Source of the DNA: Chondrus crispus
Taxonomy: Eukaryota > Rhodophyta > Florideophyceae > Gigartinales > Gigartinaceae
Length of the DNA stretch: 64,000 nucleotides
Direction of reading: 5' to 3'
NCBI RefSeq assembly: GCF_000350225.1
Contig: NW_005178661.1
Span: 171,434 to 235,433 of the forward strand
Within the stretch, counting starts at the first letter, position 1; each line of letters opens with the position of its first letter. The notes beneath the pieces are model-generated. The model did no database searches, was not told the DNA's origin, and saw only the letters and a program-made list of their open reading frames with translations. A program made the position numbers and the translations under genes. Shown piece by piece: positions 19,713-31,078 of this stretch.

Positions 19713-19889
19713 GCCCCCCCTTTTTTCGGCTGCTCTGGACGTCGGGATCGGAGACGGAGCCTCGTGGGCGACACTAAAGAAACAGAAAAAAACGAGGCAG
19801 GGGTCTCGCGCGTCGGACGATGGCACGATATCGGTACCTCGCACCGCACTACCCTCTTGTAACAGAGTTCCCCCCTCCTCGCGCGCCAT

Positions 19890-20770
19890 CGCGCCGCCGG
19901 GAGATTGTACGCTGTCCCGGGACGGTACACGCCTCCGCCAGAATCCTCATCCATAGGGATGCCCGATTCGAAGAAAGGGGCTGTAGCAGAATGGTTAATT
20001 TCGTTTGAATTTGCAGACAGCGGGAGTGACTCCCGCTCCCTCCAAGGGGGCGCGCCGCCGGTTCGACCGGTCCGACACCGCCGGGAGCACACCAACCTTC
20101 GGCGGATCCTCGGACCGCGCGTCGTTATCCCCACCCGACGGCGTGTTCTTCGGCCAACGGGTGATGGGTAAGCCCCGGCGCTCGCCGAACGAAGCGCGTC
20201 TACACTCTCGCGCGTGTCCACCCCTCCCCTTCCCAGGGGGGTGGAATAAGCTATCTCCCTCGAGGACGCCGGACCCCTCTCGCCCTCGTGGTGAGAGTGC
20301 CCCCTCCCTTCCTAAGGGAGAAATTTCTGACCCGGGCGACGAGGGAATCGGTTCCTCGCACTCACTCGCCCCTCGACACCGCCGCGCACGACATCCTCCG
20401 CCCCTACCAAAAAGGGAAAAAAGGGGAGAGAGAAGGGGGAAGGAAGGTCGCGTGGTCAGGGGGACACGCTCGCGCTGATCCAAGGAAGGTCGTGTGGTCA
20501 GGAAGACACGCTCGCGCTGATCGCCGGGAAGGATGGGCCAATAAGTTCAACGACAAGGCACCACACGGAAGCCAGGGAGGCAAGGTTCGGGCCGAGGACA
20601 CCGCGTCCCATTTCATGTCGCACGCGTACTCGCGGACACGACCCACCTCACCTCCTCTCCCGAGCGCTCGCCTGATCCTCGCCAAGCGGACTCTAACTGC
20701 GGAGGGCGGGTATGTCGGCAAGGGCGGGGCAATGACCGCCGGATTCAAGGTTCGCGGGGACGCTCTACTC
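19890..20770. other. region between antisense ORF and 3' LTR of element A
   Basis: GC-rich sequence expected to hold the promoter and leader of the antisense ORF. Frames are open on both strands but neither looks protein-like. It includes a two-copy 42-bp tandem repeat at about 20444-20530 (AAGGTCGYGTGGTCAGG). Confidence 0.5.
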
Positions 20771-20784
20771 TGAGAGGGGGGCTA
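20771..20784 (+). promoter_or_regulatory. polypurine tract of element A
   Basis: TGAGAGGGGGGCTA directly precedes the 3' LTR. Elements B (CAGAAGGGGGATA) and C (ACGAGGGGGGCTA) have the same kind of tract before their 3' LTRs. It primes plus-strand DNA synthesis. Confidence 0.8.
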
Positions 20785-21486
20785 TGTAGAGCACTGACCG
20801 CCCGCTCAATCGCGGTGCTGTACTGTAGCACACGCGGAATGCCTCACTATCATAAGTGAGATATATACCACGTGTAACCGTGTATCCAAACCCCCCCCGC
20901 TCGTGTCCGGGTGTAAGCTCCATGGAGCCCTGTGGAAGTACTGACAGTTCTACCCACGTGTACCCGTGTTATCCCTCACGTTAATCGTGTCATTTCCCAC
21001 GTGTAGTGGTTGTCATACCTCCCCAAGAGGAGTTTCTCCGGCCATCGCCGCCGTCGTCCAATTTAGTATTTTTAGTTTAATTAATTATAGCTCCGACGTC
21101 AGCTAGTATATAGCCGACGTCCGACCCTTAGTAAAACGGTACGAAGCTTTGGGTCTAGAACTCGGGTTTCTGGAACGGAGTCGTAGCCTCGCGTCGGTCC
21201 CCGTCCCACGACGGTACCCTGCGAGCCATCTACGTCCCGATTCCCTCCTGCCTCTACCGCGCGCGTCGTCCCGCCACGCCCGGCTCTCCGCACGACAGCT
21301 GTCCCTACCGCTCCGCCCCTCCTGGGCTCTGTTTCCCACTTTTTCCCTTACTTTCCCTACTGCGCTTCGCGCCCGGCCCCGTACCGGTCCCTTACGGGTG
21401 GTCTCCCGATAACCCCCTACACGCGCCCCCGAACGCGCGCGCTCTGCCAGAGGGGGATCCCACCCCTTCCCCTTCAGTGCACGACA
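20785..21486 (+). repeat. 3' LTR of element A
   Basis: 702 bp, same ends and length as 9339-10040, with about a dozen differences. Confidence 0.95.
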
Positions 21487-22300
21487 CGTAATGGGACCTC
21501 GAGATTTCGCGCGCCTCCAACATCTGGTAGGCCACAAAATAACCCGTGTCAGACCGAATACGGCGTTCGAAGCGCACTGTATGCTGGAAGAAGGGGATGG
21601 TACCCCGCTTGATAAGTCGGAAATTAGCCGGAATTATGGCGTTGGTCCACATCATAGCGTCGCCCGAGACGGTCTGTTGGTTGAACCAAAGGCGGTTAGC
21701 TTCACGAGGAGGGTTATCGGAGGTCCAGGCCAGCATGTTGTCGAGGTAAGACCGCTCGCCCTCGGTGCGAAATTGCCACGTGTCACAACCGAATTCCTCA
21801 GGGATGAGATCCTGCGTCAATGGCAGCTCAAGCCTGTCACACACAGCGGTCATGAAGCGGGTCGATAACACCGCACGACCACGAGGAGGAGTGTGACAAA
21901 GAATAGAGGGAGGAATGGCGATGCGAGGCAACCAATCGTAAGACCGAATGGCTTGAAGGGGGATTTGTCCTGGAAGCATACCGGCGCCATCGGCGAACGA
22001 GTAAGCAGTGTCATCGAAGGCGCATACACCGATCACTGAGAACCATTTAGCGGAAGCAAAGAGCTCAGGATTAAGGCGCATGGCCTTATCGTGGAGCTCC
22101 GAAGCAGCAGGGTATCGACGCGAGGGCGGAGTGTCAGGACCGGAATCGATGTGGGCAACAGGGCCGGCATGTTCGGAATCAGGGCGTAACCGAGGGATGG
22201 AAGGAAGACTTAGAGGGTCGTGGGAAGTGGAGGAAAAGCCCACGCCGGGGCGCTTGCGTTTGGTACCACCACTCGAGTGGCTCGGGGATGAAGGAAACAT
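21487..22300 (-). pseudogene. antisense ORF protein of family B element, truncated
   Basis: The minus-strand frame starts at 22300 (MFPSSPSHSSGGTKRKRPG) and shares CDTWQFRTEGERSY, VRFERRIRSDTGYFVAYQMLE and other motifs with the antisense protein of element A, at clearly lower similarity. It therefore belongs to the same protein family in a different LTR family. The part matching the second half of the A protein is absent because the LTR of element A abuts it. Function unknown. Confidence 0.75.
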
Positions 22301-22423
22301 GGGGCCCGTCTTGCTCTTGCACTTTCACCGGATACCGGATGCGGTGTTGTAGGGTTATGAGACAAACGGCGAGGAGATTATACGATGGCGGAGTGGCGTA
22401 CAGGAGCGCTCAGAAGGGGGATA

Positions 22424-23654
22424 TGTAGTGCAATAAGCGGCTGCACAGGGGGGTGAAAAGAAATGGAAATGATGGGGTATGACAAGCAAAAGTGGAAATC
22501 ATTTCACTTTATTATTTTAATTATTAATTTTAATTAGTTGCATATTAGTTATTTAACATTAGATTAGATCTAGGATCTAGTGCAGAAAGCTACTGTAGTG
22601 GCTCCGGCGGGACGATATATACCTTGGCCCTCTGACCACCAAGTCAGTAAAGGTAACCCGAGTTGCCGGAGTTGAATGTCGCCTTGGTCGAAGTCCGTCT
22701 CTACCAAGACGCTCCCTTTTACCTAAGCCTACGGCATCCTTCAGCGCTCGGGGGTCCCCTTCCTTTTTCCTTTATTTCCCAATCAAACCCGAGTTGCCAG
22801 AGTTGAATATCGCCTTGGTCGAAGTCCGTCTTTCCCAAGACGCTCCCTTTTACCACAGATTACGTTATCCTTTGCGCTCGGGGGTTCCCATTCCTTTTCC
22901 TTTATTTCATCTATCCATTCCTATTTCTGTCTCTATTTCTATTCCCTTATCTTGTGTTGGTTCCACAGTGCCTGATTGCGATCCGCATTGTGTAGACTTG
23001 AGTCATCGGGCTCTTGTGTTGCTTCTTTTGTTTGTTGTTGGTGCCATCGGCTTTGGTTGCGACCGGACCGGTGTAGGTGTCTTTGCCATCGGGCGACACG
23101 TGGGTGTAGCGCTGCTACTTGTTTACGTTCACCGACGGAGGCTGTTGCAACGACGTTTCCCTCGAAGGTCCTGTTGTGTATACAGGACAGTGTTGGTTCC
23201 ATCGGATACCGGTTGCGACCGTTCCGGTGTCGGTACCTTGCCATCGGGCAGTACGGAGGTGTAGCGCTGCTACGTGTTTGCTAATTTCCGTCGGGCTGCG
23301 TTGCGACGCCCCCGTCGAAGACCTTATCAAGGGTATAAGGTGTAACAGGCGCTTTGCGAGCATTGGATTTACGACCCATCGGGCCCGGCTTCCTAATTAC
23401 CGCCCCGATCTCGCCGAGCAACTGCCTGTACAAGACTCTACCACCATCTGTCCCGGGGCGGGCCTCTTCCTTTTGCCCCCCCCCTGTCAGGGACTTGAGC
23501 TACTGTGGGCCGCAAACTCACTTAAAGGGAAAGGGAGAATCGGACACTCCGTAGGGCTGTGCCGTCGGCAACTCTTGTTGGTTGTTGTTTGTTGGTTGTG
23601 TTGTCGCTGGACCGTTGGACTCTGGTTCCGGCCTGACAGGCACATTGCACTACA
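22424..23654 (+). repeat. 3' LTR, family B
   Basis: Starts TGTAGTGCAATA and ends ACATTGCACTACA. TATATA box near 22617. Internal segments are duplicated (AACCCGAGTTGCC at 22653 and 22787; CATCGG...GTAGCGCTGCTAC copies around 23090 and 23240), which explains its greater length than the copies at 4420 and 62076. Flanking 5-mers (GGATA, GTGGG) do not match, as expected for one end of an element. Confidence 0.9.
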
Positions 23655-25342
23655 GTGGGGACCGGTTTCCAATTATTCGCCAATCCGACGGCGTCAAAAG
23701 TCCTGGTAGGGGCGTTCCCCGAGGAAGCCTTCGCCGGACAGAACCACCTTGAGGGTGAACTACCTCCCCGGAATCTCTCGGGAGGAAACCCCGACTCTGG
23801 GGGAAGCTCCGACGGCGATGGCGAGGGACGACGAAAAAGGTCCAAGCCAAGCCGGAAGAAACGCCACTCTCGACGTCGGAAGGGGGACAAGAGTGCCTAC
23901 CCGCCATCGGAGGGACCCTCCTCGTCGTACTCGAGCTCAGCCTCGTCTTCGCCCTCCGACTTGGAATCGGATTCCGAGTCAGAGTCACTCACGACCCTGT
24001 TGCCGACGTTCGGCCACAGACAGAAGCACGTCTCCGTCTGGAAGACGACGAACCACCGCTTTAGGGGTGTATGTAATTACCGATCATATCGCCTCGCTGA
24101 CACGATCGTGTCAGCGAGGCGATATGCTCGGTATCTCCCACGGTCTGCCTCGAGGCAGACCGTGGGAGATAAGGTCTACGCCTCGACCAGTAAGAGGGTA
24201 CAGTACTTCCTCGTGGTGATGGGAGATTACAAGTTCAGAGTGGGGGACCCGATCAGGGTCATGAGTTTCCTTGCGCGTTGCAAGGAGAACTTTGATGATG
24301 CCAACATGAACGAGGCGATAGCCCTGATGGCTCTCCCCCATCTGTTATCCCCGCCTGCAAAAGAGGCGTATGAATCTCAGAGAGGTTTACACCGCAAACC
24401 CAAGGGATCGCGAACTGGGCGGCAGCCGTAAACTGGTTGCTGCGCACTTACGCGACCAACCTCTAAATCGAGCACGCCCTCACCGCGCTGAAAGAAATAC
24501 TCCAAAAACCGAGCGAACTGGAGACCGAGTGCCTTACTCGGATGCTGAACGCCCTCGGGAGCTGTGGCGACGTACACTCGCCGTACGAGAGGACTGCCCT
24601 GTTCATCGAGGGGTTCACACCGGCGATCAAGCCGTTACTTCTGCAAACTGGCGAGGATCGTCCGCGATCCTCGTTCGAGGATAATGTGGCTCACGCGCGC
24701 TCCCATGGAGAGGCCCTCCGAGCTCAGCAAGCCTCGGGTCGCCGGGTGGAATTTGCCAGGCCACGCCCTGGTAAACAGGTCCCTGCCGCTCTTGATAGCG
24801 ATCCGTCTTCAACGACCCACTGCCAGTTACTAAACGGCGGCGGGGGCCGAAAAGTACTTCGCTGCGGAAGGAAACAACGCTGCAGGGATGCCTTCCCTAC
24901 CAACGGAAGACTTCTCCTTCAACGGTGGAGATTCGCTTTTCTATGGCGACCGGCGCAAGCCGTACCAACTCGCTGCGGAGCGTACGGGGAGCCCCCACGG
25001 GCCCGCCTTCTGGCGGCCGTCCCGGAACAACCAGAGGGACTGGCGGGGGCCTCCGTCCCCGCAGATCATCTGCTTCACCTGTTACAAGGTCCGGGACCAT
25101 ATAGCCCCCGACTGTGACTTGAAGGTGAAGGATGTCTCCCTCGTACCTCATCAGTACGAGAATCTGAGTACGGCACAGAAAGGCCGGGTTCCCCGGGACG
25201 CGTACCTCCGCGCCGTTTCTCTCCTCAGTTATGAGGCCAACCGGGTAATTAATCCCGTTGCTACGGTCGACCCGCCGCCGCGTTTAGGCACAGAACGAAG
25301 ACCGCTCCGCCCTCAGACGGTCTTCGACAACCTCTAAAAAAC
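23655..25342 (+). pseudogene. gag region of element C (partial)
   Basis: Matches element A gag from about its residue 180 onwards, including the Ser/Asp/Glu-rich stretch, NYRSYRLAD, a gag core and the CX2CX5HX4C knuckle (CFTCYKVRDHIAPDC). Contains two adjacent perfect palindromes at 24085-24171. Broken copy. Confidence 0.85.
24085..24171. repeat. two adjacent long perfect palindromes in gag of element C
   Basis: A 42-bp perfect palindrome (24085-24126, centre CACGA|TCGTG) is followed after 5 bp by a 40-bp perfect palindrome (24132-24171, centre GCCTC|GAGGC). Element A has no such structures at the matching place. Confidence 0.95.
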
Positions 25343-25372
25343 TAGGAGAACCTCAGCCCGCAGCAGCTGAGG
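25336..25372 (+). promoter_or_regulatory. frameshift signal of element C
   Basis: The A AAA AAC heptamer (25336-25342) and stem CCTCAGC (25351-25357) with GCTGAGG (25366-25372) match element A, with a different loop. Confidence 0.7.
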
Positions 25373-28300
25373 TAAACCCGGGCTCCGCCCCGGATCAGTC
25401 GCCCAAGCTGGCGGACGAAGACTCACCTCCAAGGTGGAGAAGCGGCTCCGAATTCTCGGCCGCAACCATACTGGTACTAGCCAGGATAACTGCGATCCAG
25501 AAGGACTCGGTACTCTACGCCGACCATGGCGGAGGAACATCCCAGTGCTCGCCACGGATGTTCCCACCTCCGAGACAGTAATGACCCTGTCTCGGAGAAA
25601 ATACAAGGTCTACGCTGACCTTGGACTGACACCAGCTATATTGCTGAGGCAACTCACTATTCTCGACACGGGAGCGGGATCTAACTTTGTCAGGGCTGAC
25701 ACGTTACCTCCAGGATAGGAGTCTCTCCTCATCCCAGGCAAAGTCCCGACAATTGCAGACGTAAATGGACGGCCCTTGCGTACCAGCGGACAAATACCAC
25801 TGGTGGTGCGGTTAGGTGACCATACCATGAAGTGTACATTCATTGTCTGTGAGAGATTGGCCGCCCCCGTTATTCTGGGATGTGAATTTAACGACCGATT
25901 TGTTGAAGCCATCATGGCTGATGATCTCCCCCCGACGTAAGCTCGTGGAGTTGGACGACGGTAGGAAGGTACCCATCGTCCGGAACCCGGCTCGTCGTGC
26001 CGCGGACCACCCTCCGCTTCCCTCGGAGCAGGAGTATTCTCCGAAGCGGGGCGTACTTCCCCCAAGCTTAAGGTTTCCCCTGCGGTGGATATCCCAGCCG
26101 GTACCCAAACTTGGGTTTACGTCACCGATGAACGGAGTGGACTCTCAGTCGTAGAGCCGAACCCGCAATTATATGCGAAGCACAGGGTCTCCATTTCCAA
26201 CGGAGTGGTTCACCTCTCCCCGTTGCAGGAGTTTCGGGTCTTGGTGGCCAGTTTCTCAGCGGCCACCAAAAGATTATCAAAGAACCAAGTAGTTGGTTTC
26301 GTATCCCCAAATCCCCGCGCGATGATCCGCACGGCGATGCCGTTAGACGCAGTTCTTGCTGCGGAATTTTACGAGGGGGATCCGCCGGTATAGGACGACG
26401 ACTACCCTCGGCCAACCTTCTCAACTCGTCTTCCCATCCCATGGATGTCGTCCCCCTCGATCACCTGCTGCCGCACCGGTGTAAGCAGCTTCGCACCATG
26501 CTGACGCCATACGCGGGCATGTGGAACGGGACTCTGGGCGAGGTTCGCGCGACAAACCACCGCATCGAGCCCACCCCCGGCGCTAGGCCGTTTCGTTGCC
26601 AGCCCTATCGGGCAGGACCAAGCGCCGGAGAGGCGGAACCAGCCTCGGTTGACGAGATGTTGGCTAACGGGGTGATCACCCGATCGAAATCTGAATCGGC
26701 GTCGCCCGTCGTCCTCATTCCCAAACAGGATGGAAGCCTCCGTTTTTGCCTCGACTACCGTCGCTTAAACGCCCTTGCCGTGCAAGACACGTACCCCATT
26801 CCTTGCATGGACGAGTGTCTAGACTCCCTCGGGGAGGCCAAGGTGTTCACCACCTTGGATTGCAACTCCGGCCACTGGCAAATTTCAGTAGCCAAGGAGG
26901 ATAGAGCAAAAACCACGTTTACGTGCCATGCCGGGACGTATCAGTTCAACCAAATGCCCTTCGGCCAGATGAACGCCCCTGCTAGATTTCAAAAAATGTT
27001 GGATATTCTCCTCTCCGGCTACCGCTGGAAGAGTTGCTTCATTCACTTGGATGACATAATTCTTTTCTCCAAGGATTACGACTCCCATCTCAAGGATTTG
27101 GAGGTTATACTCCAAGCCCTTCAACGGGAGGGTTGGTCACTTAAGCTCAAAAAAGTCAAAGTTTTTTTAAGACTCTGTAGAGTACTTGGGACACATCATT
27201 CGACCGCGTGAACTGCAAGTCCACCCGAAGAATGTCAAAACGCTCTCTGAAGCAACTACTCCACGGACCCAAACTGAGTTCCGCTCCTTTTTTGGGGATG
27301 TGTAATGTATACCGACAATTTGTCGACCACTTCGCGAAAATAGCGGCGCCTCTGACGGCTATGCTCCGCAAGGGAGAACCAGATCTCCTTCCCACCTTTT
27401 CTGAGATCCAACAACGGCCTTCAACACGTTGAAAGAGTGTCTTGTATCACTCCCGGTGTTGAAGCTTCCTCGCCTTGGGTTACCCTACTCGCTCGATACC
27501 GATGCGTCTAACGCTCAACTGGGTTGTACCTTGCTACAAACCCATGAGTATGGGCACCGATACCCGGTTGGGTATTGGTCCCGCACGCTATCTTCAGCGG
27601 AACGCAATTACTCGACGACCGAGAAATAATGCCTCGTCATCGTATGGGCGATTCAAACGCTGCGCCCTTACCTGGAATGCGAGCGGTTTACGGTCAACAT
27701 TGATCACCATTCTCTCAGGTGGCTCATGAACCTCGTCGATGCGAGTGGTCGACTTGCCCGGTGGCGCTTGCGCCTTGCCGAATATGACTTCGACGTTACC
27801 TACGTGAAGGGAATCAAGAATCGCCTTGCCGACGCTTTAAGTCGTATACCCTCCACGGGGGGTACCACCGTCCCGGTGGACGAGGAGATACCTTGTTACT
27901 CAGCTTTGGACCTTGAGGACGATCCTCTGTTCACAGAGGAAAATGACGACGACCCTGAGGTCGACGTGACATCCGGCTGTTATGCCTTGGCACCCCCAGC
28001 ATCAAAGGCCGCGCTGACGCACAGGGTTTTTTCGCGTGAGCAACTCTCCGATCCCCTGTGTAAGGAGGTGGTTTCCCGTCTTGCCAAGGGGGAGGGTTCC
28101 GTCCAACTTCGTTTGTCACGGTTTTTCATCAACACAGAAGTTTTAATCTGCTGAAAAGCCCACCTGGATGGTGCCGAACAAATTTTCGTCCCAACAACCC
28201 TCCGTGACAGGGTGTTGAATTTATCGCATTATCCCGCCACCTCAGGCCACCCTGGAGGTCGGCGTTTATTCTACACGCTCCGGCAGCGGTATTACTGGCC

Positions 28301-30171
28301 AAGCATGTCGATCGATGCCTATTCCACAATCCGGATGTGTCCCGACTGCGCCAGGGCCCGCATCAAATTGCGTAAACTCAACTCTGAGTTGAAAATATTC
28401 CTTCCATCAGGCCCCCTGGAGTACATCGCCATGGATATCCTTGGAGAACTGCCCCGAACTCCAAGAGGACATCGTTACCTCTTGGTGATGACGGACCGTT
28501 ACTCCAAGTTAACCCCAACCGTATACTTGCGGAAAATCATCGCCAAGTCAGTAGCTCAGGCGTTCATTTCACACTGGGTCTTCGTTTATGGAGCCCCAGT
28601 GAAGCTCTTCTCCGACAACGGGAGTCAGTTCACTTCGAGGTTCTTCCTCGCAGTGTGCAAAATCCTCCCTATTGAGAGTGTGTTCACAGCCGCATATCAC
28701 CCCAGACTAATGGGCAGGTGGAAAGATTCAACAGAACGTTGGTCTCAACTCTGCGGCACTACCTGGCCAATATTCAACGTGACTGGGGCCAGTACACGGG
28801 TGCCCTCACCTACGGCTACAACTGCACGGTCAACCGCATGATCAGCATGAGGCCGCTTGAGCTGGTGTTATCCCGGACGCCGCGTCCCTTGTCCTTACAA
28901 CAAACCCCGACGTTGGCCCCTTCCGCCTCACGGGCGCATTTCAACTTCCGCTTCCTCGCGTGGTTGCGCGGCCTCATGGCCACGGCTGACAAGAACCTAC
29001 GCGCCGGACAGGAACGCTACAAGAACGATTTTGACAAGCGGATTCGACTCCCTACGACGGAATATCAAGTAGGGGACCAAGTCCTCGTTAATCGAGAAGC
29101 AGCCCTACGCTCAGAGGAACGGACCGACAAGGATCGGGTAAACAGCAAACTCGCGCCGCGCACCGAGGGACCATTTCCCGTCGTGAAAGTGGATGACCAC
29201 ACATTCACCGTCCTTCGAGGAACAGGACTGAAGGTCCGGATCTCTCGAGATAGAGTGGTCAAGTCTCCGCCCCTACGTAACGCGGCGGAGGACACTACGC
29301 CCTCGTTGGCGGACGAGCGCGACGACGGGGACACCCCGTCGTCCGGAGAGAACCCCCGTCGAGGAGAAGATACCGCGGAGAACGCAATGGACCAACAGCG
29401 AACTGATATCGACCTGGATGGGGACGCCCCATCTCCGACCCCCTCGCCCGGGCGCATGCCAAGGCTAATGGATGAGTTGACCAGCGGACGACCGGAGCGG
29501 GTCATATCGCGACTCGCGCCCGTGGCCCCCGCGACAAAGGGGGGACGCCCTATAAGGGCCACTGTGACTACCGCGTCGGCGAGAAAAGCAGTAGCTACCC
29601 GCATGGACTCGTCCTTGCCTGGGACACGCAAACACCCTCTCGAGCCGCCACCCCCAACGACACGTGTCGCGCCGTCCGGGACAACCACGCTCTGCCGAGA
29701 ATTACCTCGGCAAATTTACGCCCTGTGGCGGCGGATCCTCCCTCGCAGGAGACACCGGGCCCTTTCGGAACCCCTCCTACGGGAACTACCGCCCAACAGG
29801 CCATCGCTGAAGCCATGCCGTCTCTTGCCGCGAGGTGTACGGTCAAGCTCAACTGCACCAACCCGTCGAGTAAGGTTATCAACTCCCCGCGACAATCACC
29901 CCCACCAGCGGCGACCTCGCGTTCCCCGACCGCTACGGAAGTTCTGCCCACGGAGGACGTCGTAGATTCGCCCTCCGGGCACGCCCCGGGGGCTGACGGA
30001 GTCCCCCTATTTCGCGTCCATTGGTACGGCTATGCTACGGATGACGACACGTGGGAATCGGCCCATCATGTGGATTATGACACCGTAGTCCGTTACTGCC
30101 GCCGAAAACATTCGCGGATACCAGCCCGCTCGCTGTCGGACTGCCCCGACAGCGTCTGGATGCAACATTAA
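25343..30171 (+). pseudogene. pol region of element C (PR-RT-RH-IN-chromodomain), broken
   Basis: Protease (LDTGAGSNFVRA), reverse transcriptase (RLNALAVQDTYPIP, LDDI), RNase H (TDASNAQLG), integrase (HYPATSGHPGG, AMDILGELPRTP, SDNGSQFTSRF) and chromodomain (FRVHWYGYATDDDTWESAHH, ending at 30171) follow in the usual order. Similarity to element A is high throughout. The copy is broken in about ten places and cannot be functional. Confidence 0.9.
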
Positions 30172-30174
30172 CCA

Positions 30175-30404
30175 CCGAGGACCAATGTGGCAATACCTCG
30201 TTATCCGAGGACGTACCACTCGCATGTCGAAGAAAAATGTTGCAATATCGCCTTATCCGAGGACGTACCACTCGCATATCGAGGAAAAATGTTGCAGTAT
30301 CTCGTCATCCGAAGACACCAAACTCGCATGTCCAAGAACAATGTCGCAATACCTCGGGTTACAAGAACGCCCAACTCGCATGTTGAGGAACAAGGTGGCG
30401 ATAC
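30175..30404. repeat. hairpin array of element C, left part
   Basis: Units of about 59 bp with two short inverted repeats each, CCTCG-TTAT-CCGAGG type and CTCG-CATGT-CGAG type. The array lies just after the end of pol and resumes at 36066 beyond a 5.66-kb insertion. Confidence 0.88.
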
Positions 30405-30469
30405 CCTAGTAAACCAAACGCAGTGCCACCGCAGTACGTACCGTGCAGTGCCTCCGTAGGATACCCGTA

Positions 30470-31078
30470 GTACGTGTGGGGTGCAGCAAGGGCACTGTGC
30501 TCTCCACACGTGGAATCCGTATTGATACTGGGAGTGACCCACAGTGGCATTACGACCCTACTGCGTACATACGACGGTGCACTTCGGGTGCACTGCAAAT
30601 GGGCCCCCTAGAGGAGCTTCTTTTAACATATGAAATACCTCATACATCGCCTATATCAGAGGCCATCTGATGGCACCGTATGAGAATCGTACACACGCCA
30701 AGTGTTTGCTTTCTACTCGCATGCACTTACACTCCACGTTGAGCAATTGTCGACTTACGATTCGTATATCTATTCACACGTGTCCTCCTTTCAAGAATTT
30801 TCACCATTCATCTCATTTACCTCCCCACCGCCACCTTGCACCGATCCATTTCATAGTGCGACCAGCCGCCAGCCGACCACGCCTTAATTTTCTCCACCTC
30901 TCCGCCGCGTTCCGTCGTTCTCGCTTTCTTGACTAGCCCCGCCGCAAAACGCCATGGGGCCGACATGCGGCCCGTCCGCTCGTCCAGGGGCTCGCCCCTA
31001 TTCGTCCGAAGCAAACAATCCATTGCACGTTGCGCTGAATGCCGCGTAGACTTGATATCCGCTCAGCCAGGTTATAAA
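30470..31078. other. stretch without recognisable gene inside the insertion
   Basis: No convincing coding frame. The left part shares GCAGTGCC-type subterminal motifs with the right end of the insertion. Confidence 0.45.

Larger units (their letters stand above)
9339..21486 (+). mobile_element. element A: complete-looking Ty3/gypsy chromovirus with antisense ORF
   Basis: A 12.1-kb element in the order LTR, primer binding site, gag, pol, hairpin array, antisense ORF, polypurine tract, LTR. The two LTRs are both 702 bp and differ at about a dozen sites by eye (roughly 98% identical), so the insertion is fairly young. Gag and pol are both open and look whole. The flanks do not form a target duplication (CTTCA on the left, CGTAA on the right) and differ in nature: a DNA transposon on the left, a family B element on the right. 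That suggests inter-element recombination or a deletion rather than a simple insertion. Confidence 0.95.
21487..23654 (+). mobile_element. family B Ty3/gypsy element, 3' end only
   Basis: The fragment holds part of an antisense ORF, a polypurine tract (near 22411-22423) and a 1,231-bp 3' LTR. Its left side is cut off by element A. Its right side joins the interior of a gag gene (element C), which suggests it had inserted there before its own 5' part was lost. Broken by truncation. Confidence 0.85.

Noticed and set aside
17925-19889. Antisense ORF as an envelope gene
   Set aside because: It is on the opposite strand to gag-pol, and I see no signal peptide, furin-like site or membrane helix.
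22424-23654. Family B LTR at 22424 as a solo LTR
   Set aside because: No matching flanking 5-mers, and a polypurine tract and antisense ORF of its own element lie directly upstream, so it is the 3' LTR of a truncated element.
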